The position numbers were made by a program, and so were the translations under genes. 5,972 nucleotides of DNA from Planctomycetota bacterium (GTDB lineage: Bacteria > Planctomycetota > Planctomycetia > Pirellulales > Pirellulaceae): contig JAEZGD010000287.1 of the NCBI GenBank assembly GCA_023417165.1, positions 1 through 5,972 on the forward strand. The letters run 5' to 3'. Each line of letters starts with the position of its first letter. Position 1 is the first letter of the stretch. Below, piece after piece: positions 1-5,972 of this stretch. The notes under the pieces are model-generated. The model was given only the letters and a program-made list of their open reading frames with translations, was not told the origin of the DNA and did not search any database.

Positions 1-975
1 GTGTACGCCAACGTTCCTAACAGCCGCGGCGGCTCGGCCGAGTTCATCGTGGAAGCTGGCACCAGCGTCCGTGAAGGCCAGGTGATCTTGCGCATGCCCG
101 ACACCAAGAACATGCAGGTCCGCGCGAAGATCAACGAATCGCGCATCCGCAACGTCAAAGAAGGTCAGCAAGTGACCATCAAGATCGACGCGCTCGGCAA
201 TACGCCGCTGCGTGGCTTGGTGAAGAAAGTCAATCGTTTCGCGGAACCTTCCAGCTGGTTCTCGTCGGCGGTGAAGCAATACGCCACCGAAATCACCATC
301 CTTGACCCGCCCGATTCGATCATGACCGGCCTGACTGCCGAAGTGAATATTCACATCGAACGGTTGCCGGCAGCCATTCAAGTGCCTGTGCAATCGGTGG
401 TTGAGCACCAAGGCAAGGCCTATGTGTTGGCCCAAAAAGGCAACACTTGGGAGCCGCAATTGATCTCCATCGGTTCGACGAACGACAGTTTCGTACGCAT
501 CGAGTCGGGATTGGCGGCCGATCAGATCGTCGCAGCCAATCCGCGGCAACATCTCGATCGCTTTCCGTTTGTGAAGGACGGTCAACTGGAAGAAAGCCCG
601 GCTTCGATTTTGGCTCCGCAAGAACAAGTCGCCGCTAATACCGCACCTGCGTCTGGCGAAGCAGGCGGGCCCAACGCCGGTGGCCCTGGCGCCCCGGCGG
701 GGCAGGGTGATCCAAACAAGAAGCGTCGTAACAGCAATCCCGCCGAAACCTTTGCACGTATGGACTCCGACGGTGACGGGAAGCTTTCGAGCACGGAATG
801 GGAAGCTATTCCCGCTGGCTTCCGCGACAGCCTAGGTAATGCTGACGCCAATGGCGATGGCCATGTCGATCAGGCGGAACTCACGGCGGCTTTCTCGCGC
901 ATGCGCACCGCCCGTGGCAATGGTCCTGCAGGCGAAGGTGGCTTGCCGATGCCTCCGAACCGCGCTGCCGAATAA
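1..975 (+). CDS. HlyD/MacA-type periplasmic adaptor with C-terminal EF-hand pair (5' partial)
   Basis: This is the periplasmic adaptor (membrane fusion) subunit of a tripartite ABC transporter, bridging the inner-membrane permease to an outer-membrane partner. Numbering is from the first codon in the window. Residues 13-34 look like the second half of a lipoyl/barrel-sandwich domain (EAGTSVREGQVILRMPD). Residues about 37-120 form the beta-barrel, with the typical NESRIRNVKEGQQVTI and GLTAEVNI segments, and about 121-185 a membrane-proximal domain. A Gly/Pro/Ala-rich linker with a KKRR patch (about 198-247) leads to two canonical 12-residue EF-hand loops, 255-266 (DSDGDGKLSSTE) and 282-293 (DANGDGHVDQAE). 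The signal or anchor segment, the alpha-hairpin and the first lipoyl half are missing, so the GTG at position 1 is almost certainly an internal Val codon and the gene begins upstream of the window. The ABC ATPase gene follows closely on the same strand. The family call is firm; the cargo is unknown. The EF-hand tail is not part of the standard family architecture, and calcium binding is inferred from the loops. Confidence 0.9.
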   Translation: MYANVPNSRGGSAEFIVEAGTSVREGQVILRMPDTKNMQVRAKINESRIRNVKEGQQVTIKIDALGNTPLRGLVKKVNRFAEPSSWFSSAVKQYATEITILDPPDSIMTGLTAEVNIHIERLPAAIQVPVQSVVEHQGKAYVLAQKGNTWEPQLISIGSTNDSFVRIESGLAADQIVAANPRQHLDRFPFVKDGQLEESPASILAPQEQVAANTAPASGEAGGPNAGGPGAPAGQGDPNKKRRNSNPAETFARMDSDGDGKLSSTEWEAIPAGFRDSLGNADANGDGHVDQAELTAAFSRMRTARGNGPAGEGGLPMPPNRAAE

Positions 976-1001
976 TTTCCGCTCGCTTGATTGTCTGCCC
1001 C

Positions 1002-1751
1002 ATGAGCAACGCTGTTCGCGTCGAAAACCTGAAGAAGATCTATCGCCTGAAGGGCGAGACGGTGTACGCGCTGCGCGGCGTGTCGTTCGTGGTTCCCGAA
1101 GGGGATTACGTCGCGATCATGGGACCGTCGGGTTCGGGCAAAAGTACGCTGCTGAACATGCTGGGCTGTCTCGATCGCCCGAGCGAAGGTTCGTTGTGGC
1201 TCGGTAATGACGACGTCGCGCGGATGAACGACGATCAGCTTTCGTACATTCGTGCGTCGCGGATCGGGTTCGTCTTTCAGTCGTACAATTTGATTCAGCA
1301 ACTGACCGTGCTCGAAAATATCGAAGTGCCGGTCTATTACCAGGGCCGGACCGTCGATCGCGAGTATTGCCGCCAGCTGGCCGAAATGGTCGGCTTGGCC
1401 GAGCGTTTGTATCACCGCCCGACGCAGCTTTCGGGTGGTCAACAACAACGCGTCGCCATCGCCCGCAGCCTGGTGAACAATCCTAACTATATTCTGGCCG
1501 ACGAACCGACTGGTAACCTCGATTCGCGCACCACGGAAGACATTCTGGCGCTGTTCGAACGTCTGAATACCAACGAAGGCAAAACCATCATTTTGGTGAC
1601 GCACGAAGACGAAGTCGCCGCGCATGCCAAGCGCGTCGTGCGCCTGCGTGATGGTCTGATTCAAACCGATATTCGCAACGAGACGCGCGTCTCGCTGCTC
1701 GACCGGCCTGCTCGCGCCGTTATTGGCGCAGCGCCGGAAGCAACGCCTTAA
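1002..1751 (+). CDS. ABC transporter ATP-binding protein, MacB/LolD class
   Basis: This 249-residue cytoplasmic nucleotide-binding subunit should hydrolyse ATP to drive the permease encoded just downstream. All ABC ATPase motifs are intact: Walker A GPSGSGKST (41-49), Q-loop Gln93 (FVFQSYNLI), signature LSGGQQQR (143-150), Walker B ILADEP (164-169, catalytic Glu168), D-loop NLD (172-174) and switch His201 (LVTHE). The GPSGSGKSTLLNMLGCLDRP and ADEPTGNLDS wording is typical of the MacB/LolD/FtsE branch (type VII, mechanotransmission exporters). About 25 residues of tail follow the usual domain end. I chose ATG 1002 because the homologous part begins right after it (MSNAVRVENLKKIY). An in-frame TTG at 987 would add only five residues with no family resemblance. 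No Shine-Dalgarno sequence precedes either start. The gene lies 26 bases after the adaptor and 35 bases before the permease, which fits one operon. The substrate cannot be read from this subunit, and LolD-like lipoprotein transport is an alternative to drug or peptide export. Confidence 0.95.
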   Translation: MSNAVRVENLKKIYRLKGETVYALRGVSFVVPEGDYVAIMGPSGSGKSTLLNMLGCLDRPSEGSLWLGNDDVARMNDDQLSYIRASRIGFVFQSYNLIQQLTVLENIEVPVYYQGRTVDREYCRQLAEMVGLAERLYHRPTQLSGGQQQRVAIARSLVNNPNYILADEPTGNLDSRTTEDILALFERLNTNEGKTIILVTHEDEVAAHAKRVVRLRDGLIQTDIRNETRVSLLDRPARAVIGAAPEATP

Positions 1752-1786
1752 CGCTAACTGTCCGTTTACCTCTGTCCCTGCGTTTC

Positions 1787-3118
1787 ATGCTGTTCTTTCG
1801 CACCTGGATTCTCGGCATCAAAAGTCTGCTGCTGCATCCGCTGCGCTCTGCGCTGACGGTGCTGGGCATCTTTATTGGCGTGTCGAGCGTCATTTGGCTC
1901 TTGGCGATTGGCGAAGGGATCAGCCAAGAGGCGCGCCGCCAGATCGAAAGCCTCGGCGCGACTAACATCATCGTTCGTTCGATCAAGCCGCCGACTACGG
2001 CGATGCCGCAGAACTCTTCTCGCGCGCCGACCGAGTATGGTCTGAAGCGCAGCGATTACGAACGCCTGAAGAATACGATCGGCACCATCACGAAAGCGAT
2101 TCCCATTCGCGAACTGCGGCGGCAGTTCAGCTATCAAGATCGCTCGGTCGATGGCCGCCTGGTTGGCTGCACGCCCGACTACGCCGATGTCACGCAGTTG
2201 CATCTGCAAGAGGGGCGGTTTTTGGAGTATGCGGACGAAGAAGCCGCGCTCAGTCACTGCGTGATCGCATCCAGCGTCGCCGAGCGCCTCTTTCGCTATG
2301 AAGATCCAATCGGCAAGTCGATTTACCTGCCCGAGAACCAGACATTCTTCAAAATTGTGGGCATTGTCGCCAAGCGTTCGCCCACGGCCGCGATTGGCGG
2401 TTCGCTCGATTCGCAAGATTTCAGCAACGACGTCTATATCCCGATCTCGACGCTGCGCAAGCGTGTCGGCGACATGGTAACGACGCGCCGCAGCGGCTCG
2501 TTTGAGGCCGAGATCGTCGAACTGACGCAAGTCACGCTACGGGTCGACGACGCAAAGAACGTGCTGCGCACCGCCAAGCTGATCGACGAAACGCTCAAGG
2601 GGCACAGCCGGATGCAAGACGTGGCGACGGTGGTGCCGCTTGAACTGTTGGAGCAGGCCCGCACCACGCAGTTGATGTTCATGGTCTTTATGGGATTGAT
2701 CGCGGCGATCTCGCTGCTGGTCGGCGGCATTGGCATCATGAACATCATGTTGGCGACGGTTACCGAGCGCACGCGCGAGATCGGTATTCGCCGGGCGCTA
2801 GGCGCGCGGCGCAGCGATATCATTCGCCAGTTCCTGGTCGAAACGATTGCACTCAGCGTCGTGGGCGGGGCCGTCGGCGTGATCGGCGGCTTACTTTGCC
2901 CAGCGATCATTCAGTGGGTGCGCTGGATGGCGGCTAGTTGGGCGCCCGACTTTTTCGCCACGCTGCCGGACGTGGCTCGCAGCGTGAAGCCGGTGATTGT
3001 GCCGCTCTCGATTCCGATCGCCTTCGGCATCGCGGTGGGCGTCGGCATCATATTTGGCCTGTATCCGGCGGTTCGGGCCGCCAAGATGGATCCGATCGAG
3101 GCCTTGCGTCACGAATAA
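1787..3118 (+). CDS. MacB-like ABC transporter permease (MacB_PCD + FtsX domains)
   Basis: This is the inner-membrane subunit of a MacB-type exporter, 443 residues with four predicted membrane segments: about 22-42, 296-322, 348-375 and 404-428. The N-terminal stretch HPLRSALTVLGIFIGVSSVIWLLAIGEG is characteristic of the family. A large periplasmic domain (about 43-295) follows, as in MacB_PCD proteins. The FtsX-type part contains the cytoplasmic coupling segment ERTREIGIRRALGARRSDI (327-345). The end, YPAVRAAKMDPIEALRHE, is the usual MacB/LolC-type C-terminus. Unlike E. coli MacB, the ATPase is not fused to it but is encoded by the gene just before. ATG 1787 starts exactly where the family's short cytoplasmic N-terminus is expected, and no purine-rich ribosome binding site precedes it. 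The stop lies 2 bases from that of the convergent kinase gene. In such transporters the membrane domain works as a dimer and transmits ATP-driven movement to the periplasm rather than passing substrate through the membrane. That mechanism is family knowledge. The substrate is unknown. Confidence 0.93.
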   Translation: MLFFRTWILGIKSLLLHPLRSALTVLGIFIGVSSVIWLLAIGEGISQEARRQIESLGATNIIVRSIKPPTTAMPQNSSRAPTEYGLKRSDYERLKNTIGTITKAIPIRELRRQFSYQDRSVDGRLVGCTPDYADVTQLHLQEGRFLEYADEEAALSHCVIASSVAERLFRYEDPIGKSIYLPENQTFFKIVGIVAKRSPTAAIGGSLDSQDFSNDVYIPISTLRKRVGDMVTTRRSGSFEAEIVELTQVTLRVDDAKNVLRTAKLIDETLKGHSRMQDVATVVPLELLEQARTTQLMFMVFMGLIAAISLLVGGIGIMNIMLATVTERTREIGIRRALGARRSDIIRQFLVETIALSVVGGAVGVIGGLLCPAIIQWVRWMAASWAPDFFATLPDVARSVKPVIVPLSIPIAFGIAVGVGIIFGLYPAVRAAKMDPIEALRHE

Positions 3119-3120
3119 CG

Positions 3121-5946
3121 CTATGCCTGCGCGGGCGAGGAAGCCGCACGCGCTAGTTGCGCTTCCAGTAATGTCAGCAGCGTTTGACGCTGGAGCGGCT
3201 TGGTCGCATAGTCGTCGCAACCTGCGGCCAGGCATTTCTCGCGATCGCCTTCCATCGCCAAGGCGGTCAGGGCGACGATCGGCCCGGTATAGCCTTGCGC
3301 ACGGAGCGCGGCGGCGGCGTCGTAACCATCCATGACTGGCATCTGCATGTCGAGCAAGATGGCGTCGAACGTGTCGGTCTGCGCCGCTTCGATAGCCAGT
3401 TGACCATTTTCGACGACGGTGACGGTCGCCCCGGCCTTGCGTAGCAAGAGCGCGATGATGCGTTGATTCTCGGGGCCGTCTTCGGCCACTAGCAACGACT
3501 TGCCAACCAGCGACGAGGGCGGGGCGGTGGCGATCGGCGTCGCCGCGGGCGTTGGCACCGGAGCAGCATTGCAAGTGGCGGTTGTGCTCGGCTCTTGGCA
3601 AGCAATAGAAACGCGGAAGGTACTGCCTTCGCCCAGCGCGCTGGTGACGGTGATGCTGCCGCCGAGCATTTGCGCGAAGCGCTGGCTGATGGTCAGCCCC
3701 AGTCCCGTGCCGCCAAAGCGTCGCGTCATCGAGTTGTCGGCTTGGACAAACGGTTGAAAGAGCGTGGCGATTTGTTCGGGATTCAGGCCAATGCCGGTGT
3801 CGCGCACATCGAAGTACAACTGGGGCATCGCTGGGTTGGTGCGATCGATGCTCAGTTCCATCGTCACGCTGCCATGTTCGGTGAACTTGATAGCGTTGCC
3901 GAGCAGATTGATGAGGATCTGTCGCAGTCGCGTCGGGTCGGTCATCACGCGCGCCGGCACGTCGCTGGCGATATGCGCCGAACATTCCAGTTGCTTCGCC
4001 TGTACGCGGACACGCATCAGCGACAACACGTCATGCAGCACTTCGCGCGGGTCGACCGGCAAGTGCTCGGTGTGCATGCGGTCGGCTTCGATTTTCGACA
4101 GGTCAAGAATGTCGTTGATGATCGCCAGCAAGTGCTCGCCGTGGCGTTGAATGACGTTGACCGCGTCAACCTCTTCGGGGCGTTGGACGCTGGAGGAGAG
4201 CATCTCGGCATAGCCCAAGATGGCGCTCATCGGCGTGCGGATTTGGTGGCTCATGTTGGCCAAGAATGCGTTCTTCGCCTGGGCGGCGGCTTCGGCTTTT
4301 TCGCGCGCCTGTTGCAATTCTTCGTTTTGCCGTTGCAGGGCTTGGGTTTGATGTTCGAGCAAGACGCGCGCGGCGGCAATCTCTTGATGTGAACGCACCA
4401 GGCGAGATTCTGCCCGTTTTCGCTCGGTGACATCGCGCGCCACAATCGCCAGGCAGATCGAGTGGCCATTGCGCGGATCGCGAATGACGAACACCGTCGC
4501 CTGTACGTCGATGCGGTTGCCAGACTGCAAGTGACGGAAGATCAACTCGCCGGTCCATTGGTTGGCAGCCAGAGCCGTGCCAATTACCTGGCTGTGCAGA
4601 AACTCGACGCCTTCGCTGGGGACCAACCCGCCCAGTTCAGTGCGGACGGCTTGTCCCAATCCGGTCATGCCCACGAGCCGGCAGCCGGCGGGATTCACGT
4701 AGGTGAATTGTCCTTCTAGCGTCGTCATCGCGATGAAGTCGCCGGCATTCTCGACGAGCGAGACGAACTTTTGCTGCTCCGATTGGGCTTCGCGCTGCGC
4801 GGTGATATCGCGCTGAATGGCCATGAAATGCGTAATTTCGCCGACATCGTTATGGATCGGCTGGACCTCAATGTTCACCCAGTACGGCGTGCCGCTCTTG
4901 TGATAGTTGACGATCTCGGTCGCGAACGATTCGCCAGCGGCCAGGCGTTCGCGCATGAACAGCACCGTCACTTCGTTCGATGCCGGGCCTTGCAGCACAT
5001 CGCCTGGCTTTTGGCCGCGGACTTCGTCCAGCGTGTAGCCGGTCATCCGCGTGAAGCCGTCGTTGATCCAGTCGATGCGTCCTTGCGGATCGGTAATCAC
5101 GACGCCGTTGTCGGTGCGGCTGGCGACCATCGAAAGCTTTTGCGCCAGGGCTTCGCTGGCCGAAAGCGACAGCAGCGCGCGCTGACGCTCGGTCTCTTTA
5201 CGATCGAGCGCATCGAGCATTGCATTCAGCGCGCTGGCAACGCGACCCAATTCGTCGTCGGAATGCACCAGTGTGAAGGCTTCGCTTTGCCCAGCGGCGC
5301 GCCGCAAGATCACATCGACCAGGTCGTGCGCGGGTCGTAGCACCCACCGCTGCAGAACGGCATAAGTTACCGCCGAAGTGAGCAGCACCAGACACACCAT
5401 CGCGATCGGAATCCGCATCCGCACCACCCCTAGTTCCGCTTGGATGCCATGTGTGGTGTATTGCACCAGCACGGCGCCCTTGCTGAGGGAGGCTCCAGTG
5501 CCTTCGGGCGTGGCGACCATGGTGGGCGCATACCAATGGAATCGGTGGGTGCGCCAATTCACTGAGCTCGAATCAGCGCTGTGTCGCGCGGCATCGAACA
5601 GCGCAGCGAGCGTTGCTTCGTCGATGTGCTGCTGGGGTGTGCTGTCGGCGATGAGTTGATCTGGATCGGTCGATACCACCACGACGCGCGTCACTTCGGG
5701 CGCGTCGCTAACGGCCGTCACAAAACGCTGCAATTCCTGGGGCGAATCGGCCGTCGCCGCCTGATAGCTTACCGCGTTAGCCAGGGTGTGGGCCCGCGAG
5801 GCAAGCTCCTGTTCGAGCTTGCTGCCATAGACATAGGTAATGCGCCAAACTGCGGCGAGCGCCAGCAGGCCCAACGCCGTCACAATGGTCAGCAAGACCT
5901 TTGCACGTAGAGAACGCAATCGAAATGGCAGCAAGTAGGAGAACAA
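3121..5946 (-). CDS. Hybrid sensor histidine kinase (TM-sensor-TM-HAMP-PAS-PAS-HisKA-HATPase-REC)
   Basis: This membrane-bound hybrid two-component kinase (941 residues from TTG 5946) should sense a periplasmic and/or cytoplasmic signal, autophosphorylate and pass phosphate to its own receiver. In order: TM1 about 15-37; an unassigned periplasmic region about 39-177; TM2 about 179-199; HAMP about 200-250; PAS1 about 268-385; PAS2 about 392-510, ending in the usual DVTERKRAE; a coiled coil about 515-558; HisKA with H567 in MSHQIRTP; HATPase_c with N-box N680/N684, G1 DTGIG (716-720), F-box FQPFVQAD, G2 GGTGLGL (745-751) and G3 GEGSTF; a Pro/Thr/Ala linker (about 785-812); and REC about 816-930 with E822/D823, phosphoacceptor D866, T894 and K916. 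There is no HPt domain. The residue after H567 is Gln instead of the usual Glu. The start is uncertain: the frame stays open to the window edge (upstream codons read LDLCQAST), there is no ATG nearby, and the true start may be TTG 5946 or lie beyond position 5972. The regulated genes are unknown. Confidence 0.93.
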   Translation of the reverse strand: MFSYLLPFRLRSLRAKVLLTIVTALGLLALAAVWRITYVYGSKLEQELASRAHTLANAVSYQAATADSPQELQRFVTAVSDAPEVTRVVVVSTDPDQLIADSTPQQHIDEATLAALFDAARHSADSSSVNWRTHRFHWYAPTMVATPEGTGASLSKGAVLVQYTTHGIQAELGVVRMRIPIAMVCLVLLTSAVTYAVLQRWVLRPAHDLVDVILRRAAGQSEAFTLVHSDDELGRVASALNAMLDALDRKETERQRALLSLSASEALAQKLSMVASRTDNGVVITDPQGRIDWINDGFTRMTGYTLDEVRGQKPGDVLQGPASNEVTVLFMRERLAAGESFATEIVNYHKSGTPYWVNIEVQPIHNDVGEITHFMAIQRDITAQREAQSEQQKFVSLVENAGDFIAMTTLEGQFTYVNPAGCRLVGMTGLGQAVRTELGGLVPSEGVEFLHSQVIGTALAANQWTGELIFRHLQSGNRIDVQATVFVIRDPRNGHSICLAIVARDVTERKRAESRLVRSHQEIAAARVLLEHQTQALQRQNEELQQAREKAEAAAQAKNAFLANMSHQIRTPMSAILGYAEMLSSSVQRPEEVDAVNVIQRHGEHLLAIINDILDLSKIEADRMHTEHLPVDPREVLHDVLSLMRVRVQAKQLECSAHIASDVPARVMTDPTRLRQILINLLGNAIKFTEHGSVTMELSIDRTNPAMPQLYFDVRDTGIGLNPEQIATLFQPFVQADNSMTRRFGGTGLGLTISQRFAQMLGGSITVTSALGEGSTFRVSIACQEPSTTATCNAAPVPTPAATPIATAPPSSLVGKSLLVAEDGPENQRIIALLLRKAGATVTVVENGQLAIEAAQTDTFDAILLDMQMPVMDGYDAAAALRAQGYTGPIVALTALAMEGDREKCLAAGCDDYATKPLQRQTLLTLLEAQLARAASSPAQA
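3139..3166. repeat. Imperfect inverted repeat just past the convergent stop codons
   Basis: The arm GGAAGCCGCA (3139-3148) pairs with TGCGCTTCC (3158-3166) as a nine-base-pair stem with one bulged C and a nine-base loop. It lies 21 bases after the permease stop and inside the last codons of the convergent kinase gene. No T-run follows on the + strand, so it is not a standard intrinsic terminator. It could help end or protect the operon transcript, but the bases also encode the kinase C-terminus (EAQLARAAS), and in this GC-rich coding DNA chance is a fair explanation. Confidence 0.3.
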
Positions 5947-5972
5947 CGTCGACGCCTGGCAGAGGTCGAGAC

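Noticed and set aside
1..3. GTG at the first base as the start codon of the adaptor gene.
   Set aside because: The protein would begin in the middle of the lipoyl domain and lack the signal or anchor and the hairpin; the GTG is an internal Val codon cut by the window edge.
987..989. TTG as an alternative start of the ABC ATPase.
   Set aside because: It adds five residues (MIVCP) without family similarity and has no ribosome binding site; ATG 1002 matches the usual N-terminus.
870..1664. A 264-codon - strand frame opposite the adaptor end and the ABC ATPase.
   Set aside because: It is antisense to a gene with all ABC motifs intact, has no recognisable domain, and is explained by codon bias.
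1766..2530. A 254-codon - strand frame opposite the permease.
   Set aside because: The translation is Arg/Ala/Asp-rich without motifs, and the opposite strand encodes a clear MacB-like permease.
3486..3594. Frameshift or domain break between the kinase catalytic part and the receiver.
   Set aside because: The frame is continuous; the Pro/Thr/Ala-rich stretch is an ordinary flexible linker.
2891..3985. A 364-codon open frame on the - strand overlapping the permease end and the kinase.
   Set aside because: Its translation is rich in Arg, His and Ala with no domain, and it lies in a second frame of the well-supported kinase gene; it is a shadow of GC-rich coding DNA.
3595..4392. A 265-codon + strand frame opposite the kinase.
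   Set aside because: It is antisense to the HisKA and HATPase_c region and shows no family resemblance.
4980..5040. A light-sensing LOV domain in the kinase.
   Set aside because: The adduct-forming cysteine of the GRNCRFLQ motif is absent.

Overview
The window carries three genes of one tripartite efflux-type operon on the + strand and one large sensor kinase gene on the - strand that runs head-on into it. The organism is probably a planctomycete (Pirellulales-like). This is an inference from four things: an adaptor protein carrying EF-hands, start codons without Shine-Dalgarno sequences, a moderately high GC content (about 60% by eye, not counted), and the style of the hybrid kinase. No rRNA, tRNA or taxonomic marker gene is present to confirm it.

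Layout. Positions 1-975 (+) hold the 3' part of a gene for an HlyD/MacA-type periplasmic adaptor; its beginning lies left of the window. Its C-terminus carries a low-complexity linker and two intact EF-hand loops. After 26 bases comes an ABC ATPase of the MacB/LolD class (1002-1751, +), and after another 35 bases a MacB-like permease with an FtsX-type C-terminal domain (1787-3118, +). The permease stop is separated by only 2 bases from the stop of a convergent hybrid histidine kinase (5946-3121, -). The kinase has TM, periplasmic sensor, TM, HAMP, PAS, PAS, HisKA, HATPase_c and REC parts in that order, and its N-terminus may lie just beyond the right edge.

How the genes work together. The ATPase and permease would form the inner-membrane MacB-like engine. 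The adaptor would link it across the periplasm to an outer-membrane channel or a lipoprotein acceptor, which is not encoded here. The kinase reads like an independent regulatory gene; nothing in the sequence ties it to the transporter except its position.

The window is nearly all coding. There is no gene-free stretch over 300 bases, and I saw no mobile element, CRISPR array, RNA gene or tandem repeat. I did not find a convincing new system. The points worth a second look are the EF-hand extension on the adaptor, the Glu-to-Gln change next to the kinase phosphoacceptor histidine, the unassigned periplasmic sensor domain, and the pyrimidine-rich, SD-less gene junctions.
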